This document shows, piece after piece, positions 1-9,106 of a DNA stretch of 64,000 nt; positions within the stretch are counted from its first letter, which is position 1; every line of letters begins with the position of its first letter. Both the position numbers and the translations under genes were made by a program. Origin of the DNA: Legionellaceae bacterium (GTDB lineage: Bacteria > Pseudomonadota > Gammaproteobacteria > Legionellales > Legionellaceae). The stretch spans positions 1 through 64,000 of the forward strand of contig JARGPO010000048.1 in assembly GCA_029213075.1 (NCBI GenBank), given 5' to 3'. The notes beneath the pieces were generated by a model that saw only the letters and a list, made by a program, of their open reading frames with translations, was not told the DNA's origin and searched no databases.

Positions 1-81
1 GATAAGTAGGGAGTCCATAACTCTTGCATAAATCATCCAATCCTTTAGAAAATATCGATGTCTAATTATTAAAATACGCAT
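1..81 (-). CDS. 5' end of an ORF leaving the left edge
   Basis: Reading the minus strand from an ATG whose first base is position 81 gives an open frame of 27 codons (MRILIIRHRY...) that runs off the window edge without a stop. No strong ribosome binding site is visible upstream and there is too little sequence to name a family. It lies divergently ordered on the same strand as, and downstream of, the methyltransferase-like gene. It may be a real gene start or a chance frame. Confidence 0.25.
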   Translation of the reverse strand, partial: MRILIIRHRYFLKDWMIYARVMDSLLI

Positions 82-118
82 ATCATACCATCATTAGTCA
101 CTTAACCGAATGCCATTG

Positions 119-135
119 ATTGTCAACAGACCCTA
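119..135 (+). repeat. 17-bp dispersed repeat, copy 1
   Basis: ATTGTCAACARACCCTA. The same 17 bases occur on the opposite strand at 15382-15398 (identical) and 36469-36485 (one substitution). Each copy lies in an intergenic gap in an accessory stretch, which suggests the end of an insertion sequence or of a non-autonomous relative. No transposase is next to any copy. Confidence 0.6.
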
Positions 136-149
136 AGTTAATATAAAAT

Positions 150-851
150 TTATGTCCCTTCACTACTATGAACTTCACACTGTTGAGCCCAAATTCGTAA
201 CATAGCATTACCACGTGGCTGAAGGTGATAAGAAACATCTCTGACCTCTACACCATAGTTATCTTGGTTTAACCCAAGTAAAATTGGTCCAAGAAGAGGT
301 GATGGCTCACCTTTTGAATCAACCAAAGGAAAAATTCTCACTTCTTTTGCGACTTTAGCTAATTCTTTAATAAGACCCAAGTGATGATCTACCGTATGAA
401 AATCAAGATCGGCAAAGAAATTATTAGCAACTAAAGCAAAATCAAATGAAAAGTCGGAAAATGGCAAATGGTCTTCACTTATTGCCATATAACGGTTACT
501 TTGTAACCCTGATTCATAATCAGCTAAAAAAGACTCCATCCCCAAACGACGATAACTAATTAATTTTTCAAAACTACCATACCGACTAACATCTATTTTA
601 TTTAAATTGGATTCAAGCTGGCTCATTCTTTCATCAAAATTAGTATTTATTTTCTCTTCCAAAGAGTTTTTGTCAAGATTAAACCAAGGATCACAACTAA
701 CACAATTTAGAGACTTATTATGTAATTCAAAGTTAAAAGCGCTAGCACCACTATTATATTCTAAGAAGCGCTTATTTAAATCATCATCTTTCAAATCAAA
801 CATGTCTCGATACTCATCAAGATGTTGTCCCCACAATGCTAATCTGCGCAT
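150..851 (-). CDS. Class I SAM-dependent methyltransferase-like protein
   Basis: A 233-residue protein with the layout of a small class I methyltransferase: a glycine-containing N-terminal segment (EYNSGASAFN, about residues 31-40) in the place of the usual motif I, an acidic strand end (CVSCDPWF, residues 50-57) and a post-II segment LPFSDFSFDFALVANNFF at about 128-145, which is the typical SFD strand of this fold. No signal peptide or membrane segment. The ATG at 851 has GGAA just upstream. Motif I is weak, so SAM binding is inferred from fold pattern only and the substrate is unknown. It stands alone; a 17-bp repeat lies just beyond its stop. Confidence 0.6.
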   Translation of the reverse strand: MRRLALWGQHLDEYRDMFDLKDDDLNKRFLEYNSGASAFNFELHNKSLNCVSCDPWFNLDKNSLEEKINTNFDERMSQLESNLNKIDVSRYGSFEKLISYRRLGMESFLADYESGLQSNRYMAISEDHLPFSDFSFDFALVANNFFADLDFHTVDHHLGLIKELAKVAKEVRIFPLVDSKGEPSPLLGPILLGLNQDNYGVEVRDVSYHLQPRGNAMLRIWAQQCEVHSSEGT

Positions 852-1184
852 ATTCCTTCACTTTAATTATCGATATTTTAAGAGTATATCAATGCTAAAC
901 CATCTTCACAATCATCTTAATGAACTGTACAGGACAAACATTTGATCGCTTCACTTTGCTAGCAAAGAAGATTTGAAGCTACATCTAAAAAATTATGCGG
1001 TTGTTCTAGAATCGATTTCGTTGGCTAATGAGCGCCCATAAAACTCATTGCCTAAAACAAACCCATTTGATAGTATCCTTTCATAATTAACTCATGTTAC
1101 GCAACAACCCTTGCAGTGCTCAGAGATCCCATTATTTTAAATTTTGACAAAAATGTTACGAATAAATCAGTGTTATTTAAAAGC

Positions 1185-1203
1185 TTTTGCTGATCTTGCC
1201 CTG
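1185..1203 (-). repeat. Solo copy of the CAGGGCAAG terminal repeat
   Basis: Read on the minus strand it begins CAGGGCAAGATCAGCAAAA. It matches the right terminal repeat of the MITE at 12495-12513 at 17 of 19 positions. No partner end was found nearby, so it is either a remnant of an older insertion or one end of an element whose other end has decayed. Confidence 0.55.
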
Positions 1204-1242
1204 CATCTTCACGCACTGTATAGTTGTCCAAATATGTTTGGA
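1196..1242 (+). promoter_or_regulatory. Putative promoter and operator of the leucine operon
   Basis: TTGCCC at 1196-1201 and TATAGT at 1219-1224 are separated by exactly 17 bp, a good sigma-70 geometry. The palindrome TCCAAA-N4-TTTGGA at 1227-1242 covers the expected transcription start, a usual place for a repressor. The -35 hexamer lies inside the transposon-end sequence. No regulator gene is next to the operon, so the cognate protein is unknown. Confidence 0.5.
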
Positions 1243-1263
1243 TAAACTAAATCAAGGACCTCT

Positions 1264-2463
1264 ATGAATCAAGATGACATAGTTATAGTTGCGGCAAAAA
1301 GAACTTCTCAAGGAAATCTACTTGGCAGCCTATCTTCTTTATCTGCCCCTGAGCTCGCAGCGCACACAAATAAAGATGTGATTTCAAGCGCTAATATTTC
1401 TGCAAGTGATATTGACGAAGTTATTACTGGTTGTGTACTACAAGCAGGGGTTGGACAAGGCCCAGCAAGACAAGCGGCAATTGGTGCTGGCATACCTGTC
1501 TCGGCCGGAGCAACCACTATCAACAAATTATGTGGCTCCGGAATGAAAGCGGTGATGCTTGCTCATGATTTAATAAAAGTTGGATCTGCAGAGATTGTTT
1601 TAGCCGGTGGTATGGAGAGTATGAGCAACGCTCCTTATCTACTAAAAAAAGCCCGGCAAGGATATAGAGTAGGTCATGGCGAATTAAAAGATCATATGTT
1701 TTTTGATGGATTAGAAGATGTCTATACTCCAGGAACATTAATGGGAAAATTTGCTGAACAAACAGCCCAAAAATACAACTACACTCGACAACAACAAGAT
1801 GATTTTGCTATAAATTCAATGACTAAGGCAATAACCGCACAAGAAAATGGCGATTTCACCGCCGAGATTACCCCCATCACAATAACCTCAAAAAAGGGCT
1901 CTTTTACTATAGATAAGGATGAGTGCCCAGATGCGAATAAAATAGGGAAAATACCTAAACTAAAACCGGCATTTGATCCAAATGGTAGTGTTACCGCTGC
2001 AAGTAGTAGTTCAATTTCTGATGGAGCCGCAAGTCTTCTTCTCATGACAGCTGAAAACGCTAAAAAAAGAGGCATAACTCCTCTCGCAAAAATTGTTGCT
2101 CACGCAACATTTTCACAAGACCCAGAATGGTTTACAACAGCCCCTGTTAATGCCATCAAAAATGTATTACAAAAATCCAATTGGCATACTGATGATGTTG
2201 ACTTATTTGAAATAAATGAAGCCTTTGCAGTTGTTACAATGGCGGCAATAACTGATCTAGAGTTAAACCCCGAAAAAGTAAATATCCAAGGTGGTGCATG
2301 CGCACTAGGTCATCCAATTGGCGCATCAGGCGCGCGAATTTTAGTAACGCTAATTCACTCATTGAGACGCCTAAATAAAACAAAAGGTGTTGCGGCATTA
2401 TGCATAGGTGGTGGTGAAGCAACAGCTATGGCTATTGAAGTTGAGGAAACAAGCCATGTTTAA
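1264..2463 (+). CDS. atoB: Acetyl-CoA C-acetyltransferase (acetoacetyl-CoA thiolase)
   Basis: Thiolase that cleaves acetoacetyl-CoA with CoA to two acetyl-CoA, or runs in reverse. The 399 residues are full length for the family. The nucleophilic Cys90 sits in NKLCGSGMKAV, followed by the substrate loop GGMESMSNAPYLL, the NEAF motif near residue 320 and the C-terminal GHPIGASGAR and CIGGGEATA motifs that hold the catalytic His and Cys. It is the first gene of the leucine-catabolic operon, so its likely job is to consume the acetoacetate arm, although no acetoacetate-CoA ligase or transferase is visible here. The stop overlaps the next start by 8 bases. Family call is firm; exact chain-length preference is inferred. 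Confidence 0.93.
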   Translation: MNQDDIVIVAAKRTSQGNLLGSLSSLSAPELAAHTNKDVISSANISASDIDEVITGCVLQAGVGQGPARQAAIGAGIPVSAGATTINKLCGSGMKAVMLAHDLIKVGSAEIVLAGGMESMSNAPYLLKKARQGYRVGHGELKDHMFFDGLEDVYTPGTLMGKFAEQTAQKYNYTRQQQDDFAINSMTKAITAQENGDFTAEITPITITSKKGSFTIDKDECPDANKIGKIPKLKPAFDPNGSVTAASSSSISDGAASLLLMTAENAKKRGITPLAKIVAHATFSQDPEWFTTAPVNAIKNVLQKSNWHTDDVDLFEINEAFAVVTMAAITDLELNPEKVNIQGGACALGHPIGASGARILVTLIHSLRRLNKTKGVAALCIGGGEATAMAIEVEETSHV

Positions 2464-2776
2464 ATCGTATACTCCATATATAACTTATGTAGTATTAAGC
2501 GTCTTGGTTATTATATTTGCAAAGTATATTAATGAGGTTGTCACATTTATGGTGGCATTTTACAATACAATAGACAGCCACCTTGAAATATTTTTCAGCA
2601 AAACCGAGGCTGGGGATATTTGTCGTAGCTCTATTGCATTAGTTGTATCACCACTAGTATTAACTGGAGTTCCTGCGGCAATTTATTATGCAATTAAACG
2701 CAGTAAAATGCCCTACTTCCTAGCAGCCATTTGGCTTGCTTGGCTTATTATTGTCCTTAGCAACTTACTAAAATAA
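2456..2776 (+). CDS. Small membrane protein of unknown function in the leucine operon
   Basis: 106 residues starting at an ATG (2456) inside the last codons of the thiolase gene, with GAGGAAA a few bases upstream; a longer in-frame start at 2408 would lie deep in the thiolase and is less likely. Two clear hydrophobic segments (about residues 8-33 and 53-75) and a third (about 82-104) predict three membrane helices. No family recognised. Tight coupling between thiolase and carboxylase suggests co-expression. It might be a transporter-like accessory or simply a membrane passenger; nothing in the sequence decides this. Confidence 0.7.
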   Translation: MFKSYTPYITYVVLSVLVIIFAKYINEVVTFMVAFYNTIDSHLEIFFSKTEAGDICRSSIALVVSPLVLTGVPAAIYYAIKRSKMPYFLAAIWLAWLIIVLSNLLK

Positions 2777-2792
2777 GATTAAGAGATTGAGT

Positions 2793-4400
2793 ATGTCTAT
2801 AATTGTCAGCAAAATAAACCAACATAGCGACGAGTTTAAAAATAACAAATCAGCAATGGATTCTTTAATAACTAAGCTTGAAGCAACGGTTGCTGAAGTA
2901 TCTCTAGGTGGTAATGAAAAAGCCCGGAGCCGCCACCTTAAACATGGTAAACTACTCCCAAGAGACAGGCTTCAACACTTACTTGATCTTGGTAGTCCTT
3001 TTTTAGAGTTATCACAACTTGCAGCACTTGGTGTTTATAACGATCATGTTCCTGCTGCCGGAATAATTACAGGCATCGGAACAATTCACGGTCAAGAATG
3101 CATGATAGTTATGAATGATGCGACCGTAAAAGGAGGCAGCTATTATCCCCTTACAGTTAAAAAGCATCTTAGAGCTCAAGAAATTGCAAAAGAAAACAAA
3201 CTACCATGCGTGTATATTGTCGACTCAGGAGGAGCATTTTTGCCTCTCCAAGATGAAGTGTTTCCAGACAAAGAACATTTTGGAAGAATATTTTTTAATC
3301 AAGCAACACTATCAGCAGAAAACATTCCGCAAATAGCCGTGGTTATGGGTTCTTGTACAGCTGGAGGTGCATATGTCCCGGCCATGGCGGATGAATCAAT
3401 CATGGTTCGAAATCAGGCAACAATTTTTCTAGCCGGACCACCTCTTGTTAAAGCCGCAACAGGTGAGGTAATTAGCCCTGAAGAATTAGGTGGGGCGGAT
3501 ATTCACTGCCGGCAATCAGGCGTTGCAGATTATTATGCTGAAAATGATGCTCATGCTCTGCATCTTGCGAGAGAGTCTATAAAAAACTTAAACCGAACAA
3601 AACCAAGCTCTCTAGATAGAATTGCTAGCAAAGAACCAATTTATGATCAAAACGATCTCGATGGAATAATTCCATCTGACCCAAGAAAACCTTTTGATAT
3701 CCGCGAAGTAATAGCGAGACTGGTCGATGGATCTGAGTTTAATGAATTTAAAGCACTATTTGGTACAACATTAGTTTGTGGATTTGCTCACTTATATGGT
3801 TATCCTGTAGGAATTATTGCTAACAACGGTATTTTGTTTGGTGATAGCGCATTAAAAGGTACCCACTTCATAGAACTATGTTCAAAACGTAAAATTCCAT
3901 TAATATTTTTGCAAAACATTACTGGATTTATGGTGGGCAGCAAGTATGAAGCTGGAGGAATAGCGAAGCACGGTGCTAAAATGGTTACAGCTGTGGCCAA
4001 TGCTCGTGTACCAAAATTTACTGTTATAATCGGCGGAAGCTTCGGAGCTGGCAATTATGCCATGTGTGGTCGAGCTTATGCTCCTCGTTTTTTATGGTCT
4101 TGGCCAAACTCAAGAATCTCTGTCATGGGTGGCGAGCAAGCCGCTAATGTATTAGCACAAGTCAACCAAGACAAGCATGCAAAACACAATACCATCTGGC
4201 CAAAGGATGAGGAAGAGGCATTTAAAGAGAAACTAAGAGAGCAATACGAAACCCAAGGTAACCCATACTACGCAAGTGCTCGACTTTGGGATGATGGTGT
4301 GATCAACCCAAAAGACACTAGAAAAATTTTGGGTCTTAGCTTATCAGCAGCATTAAATGCCTCTATTGAAGATACTAACTTTGGCGTATTTAGGATGTAG
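2793..4400 (+). CDS. liuB: Methylcrotonoyl-CoA carboxylase, carboxyltransferase (beta) subunit
   Basis: Moves carboxyl from biotin to 3-methylcrotonoyl-CoA, giving 3-methylglutaconyl-CoA. 535 residues, the usual length. Both halves of the crotonase-like carboxyltransferase fold are present: N-terminal half with [11 protein letters not shown] and [17 protein letters not shown]-terminal half with [20 protein letters not shown] and [17 protein letters not shown]. The ATG at 2793 is preferred over an in-frame TTG at 2787 because it stands at normal distance from AAGAGA. Partner of the alpha subunit encoded at 5173-7155; the hydratase between them fits the liu gene order B-C-D-E. Propionyl-CoA or geranyl-CoA carboxylase beta are related alternatives, but the hydratase and HMG-CoA lyase neighbours favour methylcrotonoyl-CoA. 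Confidence 0.93.
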   Translation: MSIIVSKINQHSDEFKNNKSAMDSLITKLEATVAEVSLGGNEKARSRHLKHGKLLPRDRLQHLLDLGSPFLELSQLAALGVYNDHVPAAGIITGIGTIHGQECMIVMNDATVKGGSYYPLTVKKHLRAQEIAKENKLPCVYIVDSGGAFLPLQDEVFPDKEHFGRIFFNQATLSAENIPQIAVVMGSCTAGGAYVPAMADESIMVRNQATIFLAGPPLVKAATGEVISPEELGGADIHCRQSGVADYYAENDAHALHLARESIKNLNRTKPSSLDRIASKEPIYDQNDLDGIIPSDPRKPFDIREVIARLVDGSEFNEFKALFGTTLVCGFAHLYGYPVGIIANNGILFGDSALKGTHFIELCSKRKIPLIFLQNITGFMVGSKYEAGGIAKHGAKMVTAVANARVPKFTVIIGGSFGAGNYAMCGRAYAPRFLWSWPNSRISVMGGEQAANVLAQVNQDKHAKHNTIWPKDEEEAFKEKLREQYETQGNPYYASARLWDDGVINPKDTRKILGLSLSAALNASIEDTNFGVFRM

Positions 4401-4402
4401 AA

Positions 4403-5170
4403 ATGAGTAATGTTTTAACTGAACTAAACGAACATATATTAACAATTACTTTAAATAGAATTGAAAAGCATAATGCTTTTGATGATGTTACTCTGCATGA
4501 GTTGCAATCAGCTTTTAATAATGCGCAAAACAATCCTGATGCGCGAGTAATTGTTCTCAAAAGTAATGGTAAGAATTTTTCTGCTGGAGCTGATCTTGCT
4601 TGGATGAAACGAATGGCTAACTTCAGTGAGGAAGAAAATCAACAAGATGCGCTAACTCTTGCGAAGGTAATCCATACTCTATACAACATAGGAAAACCGA
4701 CTATTGCTATGATTCAAGGGGCAACATATGGCGGAGGTCTTGGTCTAATTGCAGCATGTGATATAGCTATTGCAACCCAAAGTGCCAAGTTTTGCTTCTC
4801 CGAGGTGCGCCTTGGTTTAATTCCCGCAGTTATCAGTCCATATATAGTCAAAGCAATTGGCGAAAAAGCTGCCGTACGGTTATTTATGACAGCTGAAGTA
4901 TTCGACGCAAAAAGTGCTCATAACCTCCAATTGGTGCAATACTTGGTTGCAGAAAACGACCTTCTATCATATACATTGGATTTTGCAAAAAAACTCACTA
5001 AGTTACCAGTTGAGGCTATTGTTGATGCAAAAAAATTGGTGAGAACAGTGGTGGATATGCCAATAGATGAACATTCACAACAGCTTACAGCTAATCTTAT
5101 TGCCAAGAAAAGAGTATCTCAAGAAGCTCAAAACGCACTTCAAGATTTCTTAACCAAGGGAACAAAATAA
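4403..5170 (+). CDS. liuC: Methylglutaconyl-CoA hydratase (enoyl-CoA hydratase family)
   Basis: Hydrates 3-methylglutaconyl-CoA to HMG-CoA. 255 residues, normal for a crotonase. Visible motifs are the first oxyanion-hole segment NFSAGADLAWMKRM (about residues 53-66), the second, GATYGGGLGLIAACDIAIA (about 99-117), and SEVRLGLIPAVISPYI with the conserved glutamate. Starts two bases after the carboxylase beta stop and ends two bases before the alpha start, so translation is coupled. Crotonases are hard to separate by sequence alone; the assignment to methylglutaconyl-CoA rests on position between the two carboxylase subunits. Confidence 0.88.
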   Translation: MSNVLTELNEHILTITLNRIEKHNAFDDVTLHELQSAFNNAQNNPDARVIVLKSNGKNFSAGADLAWMKRMANFSEEENQQDALTLAKVIHTLYNIGKPTIAMIQGATYGGGLGLIAACDIAIATQSAKFCFSEVRLGLIPAVISPYIVKAIGEKAAVRLFMTAEVFDAKSAHNLQLVQYLVAENDLLSYTLDFAKKLTKLPVEAIVDAKKLVRTVVDMPIDEHSQQLTANLIAKKRVSQEAQNALQDFLTKGTK

Positions 5171-5172
5171 AA

Positions 5173-7155
5173 ATGTTTCATAAAATTCTTATTGCCAATC
5201 GCGGCGAAATTGCCTGCCGCGTTATTGCTACGGCCAAAAAAATGGGCATTCAGACTGTAGCTGTTTATTCTACAGAGGATGCAAATAGCTTGCATGTATC
5301 GATGGCTGATAGCGCATTTTGCGTTGGCGGACCAAAGGCTAGTGAAAGCTATCTTAATATCGACGCAATTATTAAGGTTGCAAAAGAATGTAATGTTGAA
5401 GGAATCCATCCTGGCTATGGATTTCTATCTGAAAGCTCAGCCTTTGCCAAAAAATGCGCTCAAAATAATATAACCTTCATTGGCCCATCTGTTTTAGCAA
5501 TGGAGGCAATGGCTTCCAAGCAACTTGCAAAACAAATGCTTGAAAAAACTAATGTTCCTCTTACTCCTGGCTATCACGGCGGTGACCAATCAGATGATAG
5601 ACTATTACAAGAAGCTAAGAAAATAGGTTTCCCTGTGTTATTAAAAGCCGCCAATGGTGGTGGCGGTAAAGGCATGCGCGCGGTTGAAAACATTAAAAAG
5701 TTTAATGACGAGTTGGCAAGTGCCAGACGCGAGGCGATGGCAAGCTTTGCTGATGATACGATGCTAATTGAAAAACTTATTATCGAACCAAGACATATTG
5801 AAGTTCAAATTCTTGCTGATAACTTTGGAACAACTCTACATTTGTTTGAAAGGGATTGTTCAATCCAGCGTCGACATCAGAAAATAATTGAAGAGGCTCC
5901 TGCCAGCAACCTTGATGCAAAACTTAAAGAAAATCTTGCTGCTGCCGCAATTGAAGTTGCCAAAACTATCGATTATCGAGGCGCAGGTACCATAGAGTTT
6001 TTAGTTGATAGTGCGAAAAACTTCTATTTTATGGAAATGAATACCAGGCTACAAGTTGAGCACCCAGTAACTGAGATGATAACAGGGCTTGATTTAGTAG
6101 AACAACAGCTACGTATTGGGGCAAATGAAAAACTACGCATAAAACAACAAGACATTAAATCTTTTGGCCATGCAATTGAGTGTAGAATCTATGCAGAAGA
6201 TCCTGGCAACAACTTTATGCCATCCATTGGCAAAATAACCTATCTCCACCAACCAAAACAAAAGAACTTAAGAATTGACACAGGAATAACACAAAATTCA
6301 GTTGTCAGCAGATACTATGATCCGATGCTTGCGAAAATTATTGCATGGGGTGAAACACGAGAACAAGCACTATGTAGACTTAGTTATGCTCTTAATAATT
6401 ACAAATTAAGTGGAATAAAAAATAACGTTTCATTTCTACAAGCCGTACTTAAAAACCAATCTTTTGTAGAAAACAAAATAACTACCAACTTCCTAAACCA
6501 AGAACAGATTGTTATCCCAAAACCTGATTTGCATGCTGGTGCTTATTACGCGGCATCACTAGATTATTTGATAATGAAAAAAATTAATCTAGATCCTCTC
6601 AACCAAGAGACGTTTGCTTTTCAGATGCATCTTAACAGCCACTGGAACAGAAACTATTTAATCAATGGGATTCAACTGAATACGAAAATAACTCCAAAAA
6701 GTTTATATGAGCTAGAGATTGAAGTAACAGATCCTAACGGGGATAATCTATCTCAAATTAAAGCAACCATTCAAATTGATGACTCTACAAACACCTTAAT
6801 TTTTAACAATGGTCTAGAGGTAAAGAGTGTTTCATTTCAAAAAAACCATACCAACACTGTCTTTTATACGGATAATGGATCAGTAGAAGTTGAGCCATTT
6901 TATTGGCAAGCCATAAAAGATGGACCAACAAACCTAGATAATCAACTAACAGCTCCTATGCCAGGAACAATTGTTGCCATATTAAAAAAAGCTAAGGATT
7001 CAATTAAAATTGGTGACCCTCTTATTGTTATGGAAGCGATGAAAATGGAGCACACTATTATAGCTCCAAGTGATGGGGTTATAAGCTCTGTTTTCTACGA
7101 TATAGGTTCACAAGTACCAGAAGGAGCAACACTAGTTGCCATGGAGAAAGAATGA
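5173..7155 (+). CDS. liuD: Methylcrotonoyl-CoA carboxylase, biotin carboxylase/BCCP (alpha) subunit
   Basis: ATP-dependent carboxylation of its own biotin. 660 residues with the standard order: biotin carboxylase N-domain (KILIANRGEIACRV at the start), ATP-grasp with AANGGGGKGMRAV and EMNTRLQVEHPVTE, C-terminal biotin carboxylase domain, a linker domain that docks the beta subunit, and a C-terminal biotinyl domain with VMEAMKMEHT, in which Lys624 is the biotin site. All key residues are present. The last four bases (ATGA) overlap the HMG-CoA lyase start. No biotin ligase is encoded in the window. Confidence 0.94.
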   Translation: MFHKILIANRGEIACRVIATAKKMGIQTVAVYSTEDANSLHVSMADSAFCVGGPKASESYLNIDAIIKVAKECNVEGIHPGYGFLSESSAFAKKCAQNNITFIGPSVLAMEAMASKQLAKQMLEKTNVPLTPGYHGGDQSDDRLLQEAKKIGFPVLLKAANGGGGKGMRAVENIKKFNDELASARREAMASFADDTMLIEKLIIEPRHIEVQILADNFGTTLHLFERDCSIQRRHQKIIEEAPASNLDAKLKENLAAAAIEVAKTIDYRGAGTIEFLVDSAKNFYFMEMNTRLQVEHPVTEMITGLDLVEQQLRIGANEKLRIKQQDIKSFGHAIECRIYAEDPGNNFMPSIGKITYLHQPKQKNLRIDTGITQNSVVSRYYDPMLAKIIAWGETREQALCRLSYALNNYKLSGIKNNVSFLQAVLKNQSFVENKITTNFLNQEQIVIPKPDLHAGAYYAASLDYLIMKKINLDPLNQETFAFQMHLNSHWNRNYLINGIQLNTKITPKSLYELEIEVTDPNGDNLSQIKATIQIDDSTNTLIFNNGLEVKSVSFQKNHTNTVFYTDNGSVEVEPFYWQAIKDGPTNLDNQLTAPMPGTIVAILKKAKDSIKIGDPLIVMEAMKMEHTIIAPSDGVISSVFYDIGSQVPEGATLVAMEKE

Positions 7156-8054
7156 GTTTGCCATCACAAGTTACTATTATGGAAGTTGGTCCACGTGATG
7201 GATTGCAAAATGAACCTAATTTTGTCGATACTGATAAAAAAATAGAGTTTATTAACTTATTAAGTGAGTCCGGTCTAGAGTTCATTGAAGCAACTAGCTT
7301 TGTATCTCCAAAGGCAATTCCCCAGCTTGCTGATAATGTTGAAGTATTTAAATCTATTATAAAACCAGCATCAGTAAATTTTTCAGCATTAGTTCCTAAT
7401 GAGCGCGGCATGGAGCTTGCTATATCTAGTGGATTAAAAGAAGTTGCCATTTTTACAGCTGCAAGTGAGACCTTTAACCAAAGAAACATTAACTGCTCAA
7501 TTGATGACAGTATTGCTCGTTTTAAACCAGTGATAAGTCTTGCTAAGGAAAACCAAATACAAATTAGGGCTTATATTTCTTGTGTGTTGGGTTGCCCTTA
7601 TGAGGGGGAAGTTTCCCCAAAGCAAGTTGTTGATGTTACTCATAAACTAATGGAAATTGGCGTTGATGAGTTGGATTTAGGAGACACAATTGGCGTTGGC
7701 ACACCAAAGCAAACATCGGATTTGATAGAAACTCTCCGTGAATTTATTCCACTGAGTAAAATATCAATGCACTTTCATGATACTTATGGTCAGGCAATTG
7801 CGAATATATATCGAGCACTAGAGTACGGCATAACTAGGTTTGATAGCTCTGTTGCTGGGTTGGGTGGATGTCCATATGCTAGAGGTGCTAGTGGTAATGT
7901 TGCGACAGAAGATGTATTATACCTAATGCACGGTTTAAATATAGAAACTGGTGTAGATATATATAAGGTAGTCGCCGCAGGCGATATGATTTGCAAAATA
8001 CTCGGTAAAAAAAATCAATCTAAGGTTGCGAATGCTCTTTTAGCTAATCAATAA
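7152..8054 (+). CDS. liuE: Hydroxymethylglutaryl-CoA lyase
   Basis: Splits HMG-CoA into acetyl-CoA and acetoacetate, the last committed step of leucine breakdown. 300 residues forming a DRE-TIM barrel: the N-terminal EVGPRDGLQNEP carries the catalytic Arg15 and Asp16, HFHDTYGQA supplies metal-binding histidines, and VAGLGGCPYARGASGNVATE is the family signature with the active-site loop cysteine. Overlaps the carboxylase alpha stop by four bases. Last gene of the operon; a separate promoter follows for the next gene. Confidence 0.94.
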   Translation: MSLPSQVTIMEVGPRDGLQNEPNFVDTDKKIEFINLLSESGLEFIEATSFVSPKAIPQLADNVEVFKSIIKPASVNFSALVPNERGMELAISSGLKEVAIFTAASETFNQRNINCSIDDSIARFKPVISLAKENQIQIRAYISCVLGCPYEGEVSPKQVVDVTHKLMEIGVDELDLGDTIGVGTPKQTSDLIETLREFIPLSKISMHFHDTYGQAIANIYRALEYGITRFDSSVAGLGGCPYARGASGNVATEDVLYLMHGLNIETGVDIYKVVAAGDMICKILGKKNQSKVANALLANQ

Positions 8055-8057
8055 CTC

Positions 8058-8086
8058 TTGACAAAATTTTGAGTGAGGATTAGGAT
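8058..8086 (+). promoter_or_regulatory. Sigma-70 promoter for the polyprenyl synthase gene
   Basis: TTGACA at 8058-8063 and TAGGAT at 8081-8086 are separated by 17 bp. A perfect -35 with near-consensus -10 just after the lyase stop indicates that the downstream gene is transcribed independently of the leucine operon. Confidence 0.7.
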
Positions 8087-8116
8087 TTCTGCCGCGATCT
8101 TTTCAAAGGAAAAATT

Positions 8117-9085
8117 ATGCCAATTCACCGTATTAAAACACTTGTAGGTGATGACTTAGAGTCGGTGAACAATCTTATTTTAGACAAAATTAAAGCACCA
8201 TCAGGCTTAATAGATGAATTAAGTAATCATATTATTCAAGGTGGAGGAAAAAGACTTCGCCCGTTAATTGTTATTTTATCTAGTCTAGCATGCAGCTACC
8301 AAGGTAGAGATCACATTCTTTTAGCAGCTATGATCGAATTTTTTCATACGGCAACCTTACTGCATGATGATGTTGTAGACGAGTCAGAGCTACGTCGTGG
8401 ACGTGAAACAGCAAATAATATTTGGGGATCAAAGGCCAGTATTTTAGTTGGTGACTTTTTACTTACCCTCTACATGGATCTTCTGATCCAAGTTGGTGAC
8501 ATGAAAATAATGTGCCTACTAACTAGCATTAACAATCAAATTACTCGTGGTGAAATAAAACAATTAACTAACCGCTATAACTATGAAATATCTGTAGAAG
8601 AGTATTATGATGTAATTAACTCTAAAACCTCTCTACTATTTGCTGCATCTGCTTCTATTGGTGCAATAATCGCAAAATCTAATAAAGAAATAGAAGAAGG
8701 TTTATATAACTTCGGCATGCACCTTGGAAATGCTTTTCAATTAATTGATGATGCACTAGATTATTGTTCGGATGCAAAGACCATTGGCAAAAATGTAGGA
8801 GATGACTTATCTGATGGAAAAGCCACCCTACCGTTAATATATATATTAAAAAATGGCACTCCCAAACAAAAAGAGGTTGTTGAAACTAGCATCAAAACAG
8901 GATCAACAGAAAATCTACCAGAAATTATTAAAATAGTAACCACAACTAACGCTATAGAATATACAAAGCAAATAGCTAACCAGGAGGTTGAAAAGGCTAT
9001 TGCCTCCTTGCAAACTCTTCCTGAATCTATATATAAAGACGCTATGATAGAAATAGCTCATTATGCTACCGAGAGAGCTCATTAA
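8117..9085 (+). CDS. ispB: Octaprenyl diphosphate synthase-type polyprenyl synthetase
   Basis: Trans-prenyltransferase that extends farnesyl diphosphate for the quinone side chain. 322 residues, family length. GGGKRLRPL (residues 42-50) binds diphosphate; the first aspartate-rich motif is DDVVD (84-88) followed by RRG; the second is DDALD (211-215) with GKNVGDDLSDGKATLPL after it. AAAGGA at 8105-8110 sets the ATG. Unlike E. coli it is not beside rplU-rpmA; it has its own promoter and a long terminator hairpin. Exact chain length cannot be read from sequence alone. Confidence 0.9.
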   Translation: MPIHRIKTLVGDDLESVNNLILDKIKAPSGLIDELSNHIIQGGGKRLRPLIVILSSLACSYQGRDHILLAAMIEFFHTATLLHDDVVDESELRRGRETANNIWGSKASILVGDFLLTLYMDLLIQVGDMKIMCLLTSINNQITRGEIKQLTNRYNYEISVEEYYDVINSKTSLLFAASASIGAIIAKSNKEIEEGLYNFGMHLGNAFQLIDDALDYCSDAKTIGKNVGDDLSDGKATLPLIYILKNGTPKQKEVVETSIKTGSTENLPEIIKIVTTTNAIEYTKQIANQEVEKAIASLQTLPESIYKDAMIEIAHYATERAH

Positions 9086-9106
9086 AACAGTAATATGAGA
9101 ACTTAA

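Larger units (their letters stand above)
852..1263. other. Intergenic region between methyltransferase and leucine operon
   Basis: No credible gene. The left part (852-1184) shows nothing recognisable. The right part holds a transposon-end-like sequence (1185-1203), a likely promoter (1196-1224), a palindrome (1227-1242) and an AAGGA ribosome binding site at 1254-1258 ahead of the thiolase ATG. Confidence 0.6.

Noticed and set aside
607-945. Open frame of 112 codons on the + strand
   Set aside because: Lies antisense to the methyltransferase-like gene for most of its length and shows no domain or ribosome site.
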